A stretch of DNA of 64,000 nucleotides from Helicobacter pylori Shi112 (GCF_000277405.1 NC_017741.1:1054001-1118000); one strand, 5' to 3'; counted from the stretch's first letter, positions 54,145 to 63,527 are shown. Made by a program: numbers and translations. Notes: a model not told the origin generated them from the letters alone.

Positions 54145-54711
54145 TCACTTTAAAATTTTAGGCAAAGTGATTCCCACTTGCCCTTGATACTTACCGCCTC
54201 TGTCTTTATAACTTTGCTCACACACTTCATCGCCTTGCAAAAACACCACTTGCGCGATCCCCTCATTGGCATAGACTTTAGCCGGTAGATTGGTGGTGTT
54301 AGAAATTTCAATCGTGATATAGCCTTCAAATTCCGGCTCAAAAGGCGTAACATTCACAATAATCCCGCACCTGGCGTAAGTGCTTTTGCCCAAACAAATC
54401 GCTAAGGTGTCTTTAGGCATTTTAAAATACTCTATCGTATGGGCTAGGGCGAACGCGTTAGCGGGTAAGATAAAAAAACCCTCTTGGCTCGCATCAATTT
54501 TAGTCGCGTTGTTGGGGTCAAAGTTTTTAGGGTCAATTAAAGCGTTTTTGTTATCAAAGAGCATGAACTCGCTCCCCACTCTAATATCATACCCATAACT
54601 ACTCAAACCATAGCTGATCACATTCTTACCGACTTGTTTTTCGCAAAAAGGGCTAATCATGCCATGCTCTAAACTCATTTTTTTAATCCAAGAATCCGCT
54701 TTCAATCCCAT
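54145..54711 (-). CDS. dcd: dCTP deaminase
   Basis: Deaminates dCTP to dUTP, feeding dTTP synthesis. 188 residues, trimeric dUTPase-like fold. Motifs [15 protein letters not shown] (about 33-47) and [17 protein letters not shown] (catalytic Glu) are present. The ATG at 54711 is preferred; a GTG at 54717 adds two residues. The promoter region upstream (54738-54765) is shared with accB in the opposite direction. Confidence 0.92.
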   Translation of the reverse strand: MGLKADSWIKKMSLEHGMISPFCEKQVGKNVISYGLSSYGYDIRVGSEFMLFDNKNALIDPKNFDPNNATKIDASQEGFFILPANAFALAHTIEYFKMPKDTLAICLGKSTYARCGIIVNVTPFEPEFEGYITIEISNTTNLPAKVYANEGIAQVVFLQGDEVCEQSYKDRGGKYQGQVGITLPKILK

Positions 54712-54748
54712 ACGCACAAAGCCTTTAAAGTTTGTTAATAATTATGTT

Positions 54749-54754
54749 ATTATA
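54749..54754 (-). promoter_or_regulatory. -10 element (TATAAT) of dcd within an AT palindrome
   Basis: The minus-strand TATAAT lies 38 bases upstream of the dcd start. It sits in TGTTATTATAACA (54746-54758), a near-perfect dyad. Confidence 0.6.
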
Positions 54755-54788
54755 ACAATAATTTTTTGCTAAAAACGCTTATGGTTAG

Positions 54789-54794
54789 TAAGAT
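54789..54794 (+). promoter_or_regulatory. Possible -10 (TAAGAT) of accB
   Basis: GTAAGATTATG lies 47 bases before the accB ATG; AAGGA precedes the start. Confidence 0.4.
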
Positions 54795-54840
54795 TATGTG
54801 TTTGTGGCATATTTTAAAACAATATAAGGAATAAATCGTT

Positions 54841-55311
54841 ATGAACCTTTCTGAAATTGAAGAGTTGATCAAAGAATTTAAAGCTTCTGATTTAGGGCAT
54901 TTGAAATTAAAGCACGAGCATTTTGAGTTGGTTTTGGATAAAGAATCCGCTTATACGAAAAAAAATGCGTTAAATCCTGCCCATTCTCCAGCCCCCATTA
55001 TGGTAGAAGCGAGCATGCCAAGCGTTCAAACCCCTGTGCCTATGGTATGCACCCCTATTGTGGATAAAAAAGAAGATTTCGTGCTTTCGCCTATGGTAGG
55101 CACTTTTTATCATGCGCCTTCACCTGGGGCTGAGCCTTATGTCAAAGCGGGCGATACGCTTAAAAAAGGGCAAATCGTGGGCATTGTAGAAGCGATGAAA
55201 ATCATGAATGAAATTGAAGTGGAATACCCTTGCAAGGTGGTTTCTGTTGAAGTGGGGGACGCCCAGCCGGTAGAATACGGCACGAAACTCATCAAAGTTG
55301 AAAAGCTTTAA
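54841..55311 (+). CDS. accB: Acetyl-CoA carboxylase biotin carboxyl carrier protein
   Basis: 156 residues. N-terminal helical domain, a Pro/Ala/Val-rich flexible linker (about 46-75) and the biotinyl domain with the modified Lys120 in EAMKIMNE. Carries CO2 from AccC to the carboxyltransferase at the start of fatty acid synthesis. AccC follows after five bases. Confidence 0.96.
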   Translation: MNLSEIEELIKEFKASDLGHLKLKHEHFELVLDKESAYTKKNALNPAHSPAPIMVEASMPSVQTPVPMVCTPIVDKKEDFVLSPMVGTFYHAPSPGAEPYVKAGDTLKKGQIVGIVEAMKIMNEIEVEYPCKVVSVEVGDAQPVEYGTKLIKVEKL

Positions 55312-55316
55312 AACCC

Positions 55317-56684
55317 ATGAATAAAGAAAATAAAAAGGTAGAAAAAAAAGAGCTTTCGCGCATTTTGATCGCTAATAGAGGCGAGATCGCTTTAAGAGCG
55401 ATCCAAACCATTCAAGAAATGGGTAAAGAATCCATAGCCATTTATTCTATCGCTGACAAGGACGCCCACTACCTCAATACAGCTAACGCAAAAGTGTGTA
55501 TAGGAGGGGCAAAATCCAGCGAGAGTTACTTGAATATCCCTGCGATCATTAGTGCGGCGGAATTGTTTGAAGCGGATGCGATTTTCCCCGGGTATGGGTT
55601 TTTGAGCGAGAATCAGAATTTTGTAGAGATTTGCTCGCACCATTCTTTAGAATTTATTGGCCCAAGCGCAAAAGTCATGGCTTTAATGAGCGACAAATCC
55701 AAAGCCAAAAGCGTGATGAAAGAAGCCGGCATGCCTGTGATTGAGGGCAGTGATGGGTTGCTTAAAAGCTATCAAGAAGCTGAAGAAATCGCTGATAAAA
55801 TCGGCTACCCTGTCATCATTAAAGCGGCCGCTGGTGGGGGCGGGAGAGGCATGCGCGTCGTAGAAGATAAATCCAAGCTTAAAAATCTTTATCTAGCCGC
55901 AGAAACGGAAGCTTTGAGCGCGTTTGGCGATGGGAGCGTGTATTTAGAAAAATTCATCAACAAGCCTAAACACATTGAAGTCCAAATTCTAGCCGATAAG
56001 CATGGCAATGTCATTCATGTGGGCGAAAGGGATTGTTCGGTGCAAAGACGCCAGCAAAAGCTCATTGAAGAAACCCCGGCAGTGGTTTTAGAAGAGGGCG
56101 TTCGTAAGCGTTTGCTAGAAACAGCGATCAAGGCCGCTAAATATATCGGTTATGTGGGGGCTGGGACTTTTGAATTTTTGCTCGATTCTAACATGGAAGA
56201 TTTTTACTTCATGGAGATGAACACTCGTTTGCAAGTGGAACACACCATTAGCGAAATGGTGAGCGGGTTAAACCTCATTGAATGGATGATTAAAATCGCT
56301 CAAGGCGAGGAATTGCCCAAGCAAGAAAGCTTTTCTCTCAAAGGGCATGCGATAGAATGCAGAATCACTGCAGAAGATCCTAAAAAATTCTACCCAAGCC
56401 CGGGTAAAATCACCGAATGGATCGCCCCTGGTGGGGTGAATGTGCGCCTTGATTCGCACGCGCATGCTAATTATGTCGTGCCTACGCACTATGATTCTAT
56501 GATTGGCAAGCTCATTGTGTGGGGGGAAAACAGAGAAAGAGCGATCGCTAAGATGAAAAGGGCTTTAAAGGAATTTAAGGTAGAAGGCATTAAAACGACC
56601 ATTCCTTTCCACCTTGAAATGCTTGAAAATGCGGATTTCAGGCAAGCAAAAATCCACACGAAGTATTTAGAAGAAAATTTTTAA
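55317..56684 (+). CDS. accC: Acetyl-CoA carboxylase biotin carboxylase subunit
   Basis: 455 residues, ATP-grasp fold. It carboxylates the biotin on AccB with ATP and bicarbonate. ATP-binding loop IIKAAAGGGGRGMRV (about 159-173), catalytic segment EMNTRLQVEHTISE and RNRGEIA-type N-terminus (IANRGEIALR) are visible. The gene is AccB's operon partner. Downstream is a 120-base gap with sigma-80 and sigma-54-like promoters. Confidence 0.97.
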   Translation: MNKENKKVEKKELSRILIANRGEIALRAIQTIQEMGKESIAIYSIADKDAHYLNTANAKVCIGGAKSSESYLNIPAIISAAELFEADAIFPGYGFLSENQNFVEICSHHSLEFIGPSAKVMALMSDKSKAKSVMKEAGMPVIEGSDGLLKSYQEAEEIADKIGYPVIIKAAAGGGGRGMRVVEDKSKLKNLYLAAETEALSAFGDGSVYLEKFINKPKHIEVQILADKHGNVIHVGERDCSVQRRQQKLIEETPAVVLEEGVRKRLLETAIKAAKYIGYVGAGTFEFLLDSNMEDFYFMEMNTRLQVEHTISEMVSGLNLIEWMIKIAQGEELPKQESFSLKGHAIECRITAEDPKKFYPSPGKITEWIAPGGVNVRLDSHAHANYVVPTHYDSMIGKLIVWGENRERAIAKMKRALKEFKVEGIKTTIPFHLEMLENADFRQAKIHTKYLEENF

Positions 56685-56737
56685 GTTTTAAGGATTTTCT
56701 TAAGCATGATTTAAGGATTTTAAACGATCAAATTGGT

Positions 56738-56743
56738 TATAAT
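56738..56743 (+). promoter_or_regulatory. TATAAT upstream of the unknown gene/pseC unit
   Basis: GGTTATAATG lies 68 bases before the ATG at 56806 and could provide basal sigma-80 transcription, next to a sigma-54-like site. Confidence 0.55.
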
Positions 56744-56749
56744 GTTTTT

Positions 56750-56766
56750 AGGAATAGAGTTTGCTT
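56750..56766 (+). promoter_or_regulatory. Sigma-54-type -24/-12 promoter
   Basis: AGGAATAGAGTTTGCTT: GG at 56751-56752, exactly ten bases, then GC at 56763-56764 within TTGCTT. This fits the GG-N10-GC rule and the H. pylori RpoN pattern (GGAA...TTGCTT). The start would fall near 56775, 30 bases before the ATG at 56806. Confidence 0.65.
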
Positions 56767-56805
56767 ATCTTGTCTTTAAGAAAAACCGATGAAGTGGAGG
56801 ATAGG

Positions 56806-57405
56806 ATGTCTAAGATTTCAAATAATTATAACCCGTCTTTGATGATGAGGGATTACCACACCCAAAGGGTTAGTTCGCGCACAAGAAAAGAAGAAAATAA
56901 GGAAATTCAAAATCTTTCAGAGAGTGATGAAAAAATCAAATTAGCCAAACAAGCCAAGCAGGATAACCTAGCCATAGGGGATTTAGAAAGCCGTCTTAAA
57001 AGCTTAAAGGGCATGGATAAAGACGCTAAAGAATTGGTGGGGATTTCTAAAGCTTACGCTCATAATAATGAAAAAGATCGAAGCGATTTTGAGCATTTTA
57101 AAAGCCGTTTGAATAAAGCGATTGATTCTTTCAATCAAAAATCAGGCAATGATAGTTTGAAACTCCCTAATAATATTGACATTGACGACACGAAGGCTTT
57201 GGAAAAATTTTCCAAATCATTAGAAAGTGAGAAAGAAAACATTCAAAACTCTTTGCACCAGTGGAAAAAACAGCTCGCTGAAACGAATCATTTAAACAAG
57301 GAATACAACACCTTAGATAAAACAAGACTGAACGCTCAAAAATTCCAAGATGTCCATGACACAAGCAAGATCACCCCATCTCGCTTGCAAGACTTGCTCG
57401 CTTGA
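56806..57405 (+). CDS. Unknown helical protein behind a sigma-54-like promoter, coupled to pseC
   Basis: 199 residues starting MSKISNNYNPSLMM, with no cysteine. The N-terminus is disordered and polar, and the remainder is strongly helical with heptad patterns (about 50-180). The ATG at 56806 has GGAGG five bases upstream; an in-frame start 15 codons earlier would remove the promoter spacing. It overlaps the pseC start by four bases. With the RpoN promoter this suggests a flagellar or flagellar-export protein, as inference. It occupies the place of HP0367 in 26695. Confidence 0.72.
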   Translation: MSKISNNYNPSLMMRDYHTQRVSSRTRKEENKEIQNLSESDEKIKLAKQAKQDNLAIGDLESRLKSLKGMDKDAKELVGISKAYAHNNEKDRSDFEHFKSRLNKAIDSFNQKSGNDSLKLPNNIDIDDTKALEKFSKSLESEKENIQNSLHQWKKQLAETNHLNKEYNTLDKTRLNAQKFQDVHDTSKITPSRLQDLLA

Positions 57406-58529
57406 AAGAGTTTGCTTATAGCGAGCCTTGTTTAGATGAAGAAGATAAAAAGGCTGTTTTAGAGGTTTTAAATTCCAAACAGCTCACGCAAGGCAAACGC
57501 TCTCTTTTGTTTGAAGAAGCTTTGTGCGAGTTTTTAGGCGTTAAGCATGCGTTAGTGTTTAACAGCGCGACTTCAGCCCTTTTAACGCTCTATAGGAATT
57601 TTAGCGATTTTAACGCTGATTGCAATGAAATAATCACCACCCCTATAAGCTTTGTAGCGACGGCTAACATGCTTTTAGAAAGCGGTTACAAACCCGTATT
57701 TGCTGAAATTAAAAACGATGGCAATATAGATGAATTAGCCCTAGAAAAGCTCATTAACGAAAAAACCAAAGCCATAGTGAGCGTGGATTATGCCGGTAAA
57801 AGCGTGGAAGTAGGAAGCATTCAAAAGCTTTGCAAAAGGCATTCTTTGAGTTTTCTTTCTGACAGCTCGCATGCTCTAGGGAGCGAGTATCAAAACAAAA
57901 AAGTGGGAGACTTTGCGTTAGCGAGCGTGTTTAGTTTCCATGCCATTAAGCCTATCACTACGGCTGAAGGGGGAGCGGTCGTTACTAACGATAGCGAATT
58001 GTATGAAAAAATGAAATTGTTTCGCTCTCATGGCATGCTCAAAAAAGATTTTTTTGAAGGCGAAGTCAAAAGCATAGGGCATAACTTCCGCTTGAATGAA
58101 ATCCAAAGCGCTTTGGGTTTGAGCCAGCTTAAAAAAGCCCCCCTTTTAATGCAAAAAAGAGAAGAAATCGCTCTAGTTTATGATAGGATTTTTAAAGATA
58201 ACCCCTATTTCACCCCTTTACACCCCTTGTTAAAAGATAAAAGCTCTAACCACCTTTATCCTATTTTAATGCGCCAAAAATTTTTTACATGCAAAAAACT
58301 CATTTTAGAAAATTTGCACAAGCGTGGCATTTTAGCCCAAGTGCATTACAAGCCCATTTACCAATACCAATTGTATCAACAGCTCTTTAACACAGCCCCC
58401 TTAAAAAGTGCAGAGGATTTTTATCGCACTGAAATTTCCTTACCTTGTCATGCGAATTTAGATTTAGAGAGCGTTCAAAACATCGCTCATGGCGTTTTAA
58501 AAACTTTTGAGGATCTTAAGATAGAATGA
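57402..58529 (+). CDS. pseC: UDP-4-amino-4,6-dideoxy-N-acetyl-altrosamine transaminase
   Basis: PLP transaminase of the pseudaminic acid pathway, the sugar that glycosylates flagellin and is needed for motility. 375 residues, DegT/ArnB fold. The PLP lysine is K183 in FHAIKPITTAEGG. Its TTG start overlaps the upstream stop (TTGA), so translation is coupled. It corresponds to HP0366. Expression from a sigma-54-like promoter would link flagellin glycosylation with mid-class flagellar genes. Confidence 0.93.
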   Translation: MKEFAYSEPCLDEEDKKAVLEVLNSKQLTQGKRSLLFEEALCEFLGVKHALVFNSATSALLTLYRNFSDFNADCNEIITTPISFVATANMLLESGYKPVFAEIKNDGNIDELALEKLINEKTKAIVSVDYAGKSVEVGSIQKLCKRHSLSFLSDSSHALGSEYQNKKVGDFALASVFSFHAIKPITTAEGGAVVTNDSELYEKMKLFRSHGMLKKDFFEGEVKSIGHNFRLNEIQSALGLSQLKKAPLLMQKREEIALVYDRIFKDNPYFTPLHPLLKDKSSNHLYPILMRQKFFTCKKLILENLHKRGILAQVHYKPIYQYQLYQQLFNTAPLKSAEDFYRTEISLPCHANLDLESVQNIAHGVLKTFEDLKIE

Positions 58530-58565
58530 GTTCCATTTAGGGCTTCAAATTTTAATCATTAAGAA

Positions 58566-58650
58566 TGGTGCGGAAGAAAGGAATCGAACCTTCATGCCTT
58601 GCGGCGCTAGATCCTAAGTCTAGTGCGTCTACCAATTTCGCCACTTCCGC
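58566..58650 (-). tRNA. tRNA-Leu (anticodon TAG)
   Basis: 85-base class II tRNA with a long variable arm and encoded CCA. The acceptor stem is GCGGAAG/CTTCCGC. The anticodon stem CTAGA/TCTAG with loop CTTAGGA gives TAG. Its U34 is a possible cmo5U site. Confidence 0.95.
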
Positions 58651-58799
58651 ACACCGCACGCAATCGCGCACATAAATAAGAAGTAGAAAACAAAGAAGCA
58701 GTATTTTAGCTGTTTAATCCTTTAAAAATACTGAAAAATTGAAGCTTCTTAAAATTTGGAGTTTTTTCTGGCTTTAGGGAGTTTTAAATTCTTTTAAGG

Positions 58800-58805
58800 T
58801 ATTCT
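58800..58805 (+). promoter_or_regulatory. Possible -10 (TATTCT) of nrdB
   Basis: AGGTATTCTAAC lies 47 bases upstream of the nrdB ATG; TAAGGAA lies just before the start. Confidence 0.45.
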
Positions 58806-58851
58806 AACAAGGCTATATCATTAGATAGTTTTAAGGAAATTAAGGAACAAA

Positions 58852-59877
58852 ATGGAAGTTTCACGCAAGAAAATTTACAACCCCAATTCTACAGAAAGTG
58901 TGAATGAAAGAAAGATTTTTGGGGGCAATCCTACAAGCATGTTTGATTTGAATAAGATCAAGTATCAATGGGCGGATCATTTGTGGAAAACGATGCTCGC
59001 TAACACCTGGTTTGCTGAAGAAGTGAGCATGAATGATGACAAAAGGGATTATTTGAAATTAAGCGCAGAAGAAAAGATCGGCTATGACAGAGCTTTAGCG
59101 CAACTCATTTTTATGGACAGCTTGCAAACCAATAATTTAATTGATAATGTCAATCCCTTTATCACTAGCCCTGAAATCAATTTGTGTTTGGTGCGTCAAG
59201 CTTATGAAGAAGCCTTACACAGCCATGCGTATGCGGTGATGGTAGAAAGCATAAGCGCGAATACTGAAGAAATTTATGATATGTGGCGTAACGACATGCA
59301 ATTAAAAAGCAAGAATGACTATATCGCGCAAGTGTATATGGAATTAGCCAAAAACCCTACAGAAGAAAACATTCTCAAAGCGCTTTTTGCGAACCAGATT
59401 TTAGAGGGGATTTATTTTTATAGCGGGTTTAGCTATTTTTACACTTTGGCTAGAAGCGGTAAGATGCTAGGATCAGCGCAAATGATTCGTTTTATCCAAA
59501 GAGATGAGGTAACGCATTTGATTTTATTCCAAAACATGATCAACGCTTTAAGGAATGAAAGAGCGGATCTCTTCACGCCGCAATTGATTAATGAAGTCAT
59601 AGGAATGTTTAAAAAAGCGGTAGAAATTGAAGCTTCATGGGGGGATTATATCACGCAAGGCAAGATTTTAGGGCTCACTTCAAGCTTGATTGAGCAATAC
59701 ATCCAGTTTTTAGCGGATAGCCGTTTGAGTAAGGTGGGTATCGCTAAGGTTTATGGCGTCCAACACCCCATTAAATGGGTAGAGAGCTTTTCAAGTTTCA
59801 ACGAGCAGCGCTCTAATTTCTTTGAAGCTAGGGTGAGTAATTACGCTAAAGGGAGCGTGAGTTTTGATGATTTTTAA
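58852..59877 (+). CDS. nrdB: Ribonucleoside-diphosphate reductase beta subunit
   Basis: 341-residue class I subunit that stores the tyrosyl radical and di-iron centre needed to make deoxyribonucleotides. Metal and radical residues appear in EEALHSHAY (Glu120, His123, Tyr127) and in RDEVTHL (Glu, His). The C-terminus KGSVSFDDF is the acidic-aromatic tail that docks on the alpha subunit, encoded elsewhere. It is followed by pcm after nine bases. Confidence 0.95.
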   Translation: MEVSRKKIYNPNSTESVNERKIFGGNPTSMFDLNKIKYQWADHLWKTMLANTWFAEEVSMNDDKRDYLKLSAEEKIGYDRALAQLIFMDSLQTNNLIDNVNPFITSPEINLCLVRQAYEEALHSHAYAVMVESISANTEEIYDMWRNDMQLKSKNDYIAQVYMELAKNPTEENILKALFANQILEGIYFYSGFSYFYTLARSGKMLGSAQMIRFIQRDEVTHLILFQNMINALRNERADLFTPQLINEVIGMFKKAVEIEASWGDYITQGKILGLTSSLIEQYIQFLADSRLSKVGIAKVYGVQHPIKWVESFSSFNEQRSNFFEARVSNYAKGSVSFDDF

Positions 59878-59886
59878 GGGGTTTGT

Positions 59887-60516
59887 TTGAACAGTATTAA
59901 AAACCATTTGATGTGTGAAGAAATCAATAAGCGTTTCAATTTGCACCCCAAAGTGAGAGAGGCCATGGAGAGCATTGAAAGGGAAGTTTTTGTGCCAGCC
60001 CCTTTTAAACATTTTGCTTACACTTTAAACGCGCTTTCTATGCAAGCGCAACAATACATTTCTTCGCCCCTAACCGTGGCCAAAATGACGCAATATTTAG
60101 AAATTGATCATGTGGATAGCGTGCTAGAAATTGGCTGCGGGAGCGGCTATCAAGCGGCGGTGCTTTCTCAAATTTTCAGGCGCGTTTTTAGCATTGAAAG
60201 GATTGAAAGCCTGTATATAGAAGCGCGTTTGCGCCTTAAAACTCTCGGTTTAAACAATGTTCATGTTAAATTCGCTGATGGGAATAAAGGCTGGGATCAA
60301 TACGCCCCCTATGATAGGATTTTGTTCTCTGCTTGCGCTAAAAATATCCCTCAAGCCCTGATTGATCAGCTTGAAGAAGGCGGGATATTAGTCGCGCCCA
60401 TTCAAGAAAATAACGAGCAAGTGATCAAACGCTTTGTGAAGCAAAATAACGCCTTGCGCGTCCAAAAAGTGTTAGAAAAATGCTTGTTTGTGCCTGTTGT
60501 AGATGGGGTGCAATAA
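59887..60516 (+). CDS. pcm: Protein-L-isoaspartate O-methyltransferase
   Basis: Repairs isoaspartyl damage in proteins by SAM-dependent methylation. 209 residues. The SAM motif is [14 protein letters not shown] (about 80-93), preceded by the substrate region SSPLTVAKM. The start is TTG at 59887, which gives the conserved N-terminus; no ATG is available. lptF follows after ten bases. Confidence 0.92.
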   Translation: MNSIKNHLMCEEINKRFNLHPKVREAMESIEREVFVPAPFKHFAYTLNALSMQAQQYISSPLTVAKMTQYLEIDHVDSVLEIGCGSGYQAAVLSQIFRRVFSIERIESLYIEARLRLKTLGLNNVHVKFADGNKGWDQYAPYDRILFSACAKNIPQALIDQLEEGGILVAPIQENNEQVIKRFVKQNNALRVQKVLEKCLFVPVVDGVQ

Positions 60517-60526
60517 AGATTAAGGC

Positions 60527-61564
60527 ATGATTAAACACTATCTTTTCATGGCGGTTTCGCAAGTCTTTTTCTCTTTCTTTTTAGTGCTGTTTTTCATCTC
60601 CTCTATCGTGCTATTAATCAGTATTGCAAGCGTAACGCTCGTGATTAAAGTGAGCTTTTTGGATCTGGTGCAACTCTTTTTGTATTCCTTGCCTGGAACC
60701 ATTTTTTTTATTTTGCCGATCACTTTTTTTGCGGCTTGCGCTTTAGGGCTTTCAAGGCTTAGCTATGACCATGAATTGTTGGTGTTTTTCTCTTTAGGGG
60801 TTTCGCCTAAAAAAATGACTAAAGCGTTTGTGCCTTTAAGTTTGTTAGTGAGCGCGATTTTATTGGTGTTTTCGCTTATTTTAATCCCCACTTCTAAGAG
60901 CGCTTATTACGGGTTTTTGCGTCAAAAAAAAGACAAGATTGATATTAACATCAGAGCGGGTGAGTTTGGGCAAAAATTAGGCGATTGGCTCGTGTATGTG
61001 GATAAAGCTGAGAACAATTCCTATGATAATTTAGTGCTTTTTTCCAATAAAAGCCTCTCTCAAGAAAGCTTCATTCTGGCTCAAAAAGGCAATATCAACA
61101 ACCAAAACGGCGTGTTTGAATTGAATTTATACAGCGGGCATGCGTATTTCACTCAAGGCGATAAAATGCGTAAAGTGGATTTTGAAGAATTGCATTTGCG
61201 CAACAAGCTCAAGTCTTTCAATTCTAATGATGCGGCCTATTTGCAAGGCACGGATTATTTGGGTTATTGGAAAAAAGCCTTTGGTAAAAACGCTAATAAA
61301 AATCAAAAACGCCGTTTTTCTCAAGCGATTTTAGTTTCATTGTTCCCTTTAGCGAGCGTGTTTTTAATCCCCTTATTTGGCATCGCCAACCCACGATTCA
61401 AAACGAATTGGAGTTATTTTTATGTCCTTGGAGCGGTTGGGGTTTATTTTTTAATGGTGCATGTGATTTCTACGGATTTGTTTTTAATGACCTTTTTCTT
61501 CCCCTTTATTTGGGCGTTTGTCTCTTATTTGTTGTTTAGAAAATTCATTTTAAAGCGTTATTGA
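60527..61564 (+). CDS. lptF: LPS export permease of the LptF/LptG family
   Basis: 345 residues with three N-terminal and three C-terminal transmembrane helices around a periplasmic jelly-roll domain (about 105-250), the YjgP/YjgQ layout. It powers extraction of lipopolysaccharide from the inner membrane with LptB and its partner permease. The next gene, truA, starts at the base after its stop. It corresponds to HP0362; LptF versus LptG cannot be decided from sequence alone. Confidence 0.85.
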   Translation: MIKHYLFMAVSQVFFSFFLVLFFISSIVLLISIASVTLVIKVSFLDLVQLFLYSLPGTIFFILPITFFAACALGLSRLSYDHELLVFFSLGVSPKKMTKAFVPLSLLVSAILLVFSLILIPTSKSAYYGFLRQKKDKIDINIRAGEFGQKLGDWLVYVDKAENNSYDNLVLFSNKSLSQESFILAQKGNINNQNGVFELNLYSGHAYFTQGDKMRKVDFEELHLRNKLKSFNSNDAAYLQGTDYLGYWKKAFGKNANKNQKRRFSQAILVSLFPLASVFLIPLFGIANPRFKTNWSYFYVLGAVGVYFLMVHVISTDLFLMTFFFPFIWAFVSYLLFRKFILKRY

Positions 61565-62293
61565 ATGCGTTGTTTTAAGGCTACTATCGCTTATGATGGG
61601 GCGTATTTTTTAGGCTATGCCAAACAGCCCAACAAACTCGGCGTTCAAGATAAGATAGAGAGCGCTTTAAATGCGCTAGGGATTAAAAGCACAGTCATAG
61701 CGGCTGGGCGCACGGATAAAGGCGTGCATGCCAACAACCAGGTTTTGTCTTTTTACACTCAAAAACACTGGAATGCCGCTAAATTATTTTATCATCTAGC
61801 CCCTAAACTCGCCCCGCATGTTGTCTTAAAAAGGCTAGAAGAAAAAAACTTCCATGCGCGTTTTGACGCTCAAAAAAGAGCGTATCGTTACCTTTTGACG
61901 AAGAATTTAAAAACGCCTTTTTTAGCGCCTTATATCGCTTGTGGGGATTATGGCTCACTGGATGCATTAAACACCGCTTTAAAGCAATTCACAGGCAAGC
62001 ATGATTTTTCCATGTTTAAAAAAGAAGGCGGGGCGATAACCAATCCTAAACGCGCTATTTTTAACGCTTTTGCTTATAAAACCTTTATCATAGGGCATGA
62101 GTGCGTGGTGTTTAAAATCATTGGCGATGCGTTTTTGCGCTCTAGCGTGCGTTTGATCGTTCAAGCGTGCGTCCAATACTCCTTAGAAAAAATCACGCTC
62201 GCTGAAATTCAAGCGCAAATCCACAACATCAAAGCCACTATAAGAACGCCCATAATGGCTAATGGCTTGTATTTGCACAGGGTGTATTATTGA
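61565..62293 (+). CDS. truA: tRNA pseudouridine(38-40) synthase
   Basis: 242 residues. The catalytic Asp51 is in AGRTDKGVHA, the TruA hallmark. It isomerises uridines 38-40 in tRNA anticodon arms. It begins right after lptF stops. Its last seven bases overlap the end of galE on the other strand. Confidence 0.95.
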   Translation: MRCFKATIAYDGAYFLGYAKQPNKLGVQDKIESALNALGIKSTVIAAGRTDKGVHANNQVLSFYTQKHWNAAKLFYHLAPKLAPHVVLKRLEEKNFHARFDAQKRAYRYLLTKNLKTPFLAPYIACGDYGSLDALNTALKQFTGKHDFSMFKKEGGAITNPKRAIFNAFAYKTFIIGHECVVFKIIGDAFLRSSVRLIVQACVQYSLEKITLAEIQAQIHNIKATIRTPIMANGLYLHRVYY

Positions 62294-63321
62294 AATCTCA
62301 AGAGATGCTCTTCCCAATCTAGAGCGCTTTTGATAATGGTGTCTAGGTTGTTATAAAGGGGTTTGAAGGTGGTATTTTGTAAGATTTTAGCGTTATTGGC
62401 AATAAGGCTTGCTGGATCGCCCTGTCGTTTGTCTAAAATTTCCACTAAAAAATCGTTGTTTGAGATTTCTTTAACCTTTTCTATCACTTCTTTCACGCTA
62501 TGGCCTTGATTGTAGCCGACATTATAGATCTCGCTCTTATTTTTTTCTAAAAGGGTTTGATAGCTCGCTAAATGCGCACTAGCCAAATCATCTACATGGA
62601 TATAATCCCTAATGCAAGTGCCATCTCTTGTGGGGTAGTTAGTGCCAAAAATCCCCATTTTTTTCCTTTTCCCCACCGCGCATTCGCATGCGATTTTGAT
62701 CAAATGCGTGGCGTTGAGCGTGCGTTGGCCCAGCGTGTAAGGGGTGGAATAATCATTGTGCATGCATGCTCCAGCCACATTGAAATAGCGCAAAATAACG
62801 CATTTAAAATCCGCTATTTTAGAAGTGTCTGACAAAATCCTTTCGCTCATCATTTTAGACGCTCCATAAGGATTAATGGGGTTTAAGGGGCTTTCTTCAT
62901 TCAAGCTAAAATCAGACTCGCCATAAACCACGGCCGTAGAAGAAAAAATAAAACGCTTGATCGCATGTTTTAAACAAAGTTTGACAAGCTCTAAAGTGTT
63001 GAGCGTGTTGTTGGTGTAGTATTCTAAAGGCAAGCGCATGGATTCTTCTACTGAGATTTTAGCCCCAAAGTGCAAGATAGCTTCAATGGGGTCTTTTAGC
63101 TGCTGTTTATTCAAAAATGCGTCCATTTTTTGCGTTTCATTCAAATTGGCTTGAACAAACACAACCCTATTAGGGTAGTAATGTTCTAACGCTTTGAGGT
63201 GCTCTAAAAAACCGGTGCTGAGATCATCTACAATAACGATGTTTTCTTTGGTCTTTTCTAAAAACGCCCTTGCGGTATGCGAGCCTATATACCCGCACGC
63301 CCCTGTGAATAATAATGCCAT
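62287..63321 (-). CDS. galE: UDP-glucose 4-epimerase
   Basis: 344-residue SDR enzyme interconverting UDP-glucose and UDP-galactose, needed for galactose in LPS O chains. NAD loop GACGYIGSH at the N-terminus and catalytic Y-x3-K in NPYGASKMMSE. The ATG at 63321 is used; an upstream in-frame start adds 18 unlikely residues. TATAAT lies at 63355-63360. It converges on truA, with a 7-base overlap. Confidence 0.95.
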   Translation of the reverse strand: MALLFTGACGYIGSHTARAFLEKTKENIVIVDDLSTGFLEHLKALEHYYPNRVVFVQANLNETQKMDAFLNKQQLKDPIEAILHFGAKISVEESMRLPLEYYTNNTLNTLELVKLCLKHAIKRFIFSSTAVVYGESDFSLNEESPLNPINPYGASKMMSERILSDTSKIADFKCVILRYFNVAGACMHNDYSTPYTLGQRTLNATHLIKIACECAVGKRKKMGIFGTNYPTRDGTCIRDYIHVDDLASAHLASYQTLLEKNKSEIYNVGYNQGHSVKEVIEKVKEISNNDFLVEILDKRQGDPASLIANNAKILQNTTFKPLYNNLDTIIKSALDWEEHLLRFQ

Positions 63322-63354
63322 AAAAACCCCTTTTGAAATGAAAAAATAACGAGT

Positions 63355-63360
63355 ATTATA
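63355..63360 (-). promoter_or_regulatory. -10 element (TATAAT) of galE
   Basis: A minus-strand TATAAT 34 bases before the chosen galE start, in the gap shared with the tRNA-Ile promoter on the other strand. Confidence 0.7.
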
Positions 63361-63409
63361 ACATCTTAATCCCATTTATTATTTAAGGATTTTTTAAGAA
63401 AGTTTAACC

Positions 63410-63415
63410 TATAAT
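63410..63415 (+). promoter_or_regulatory. -10 element (TATAAT) of the tRNA-Ile/tRNA-Ala unit
   Basis: CCTATAATTTC lies 22 bases before the 5' end of tRNA-Ile, the same spacing as in the four-tRNA operon. Confidence 0.75.
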
Positions 63416-63436
63416 TTCATCTTTATTGGCTTTAAA

Positions 63437-63513
<77 letters not shown>

Positions 63514-63527
63514 TTTTTACAACCTTT

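Larger units (their letters stand above)
58530..58851. other. Intergenic stretch holding tRNA-Leu and the nrdB promoter
   Basis: Beyond the tRNA at 58566-58650, the gap holds a minus-strand TAAAAT at 58703-58708 (possible tRNA promoter) and a plus-strand TATTCT at 58800-58805 (possible nrdB promoter). No other gene is evident. Confidence 0.6.
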
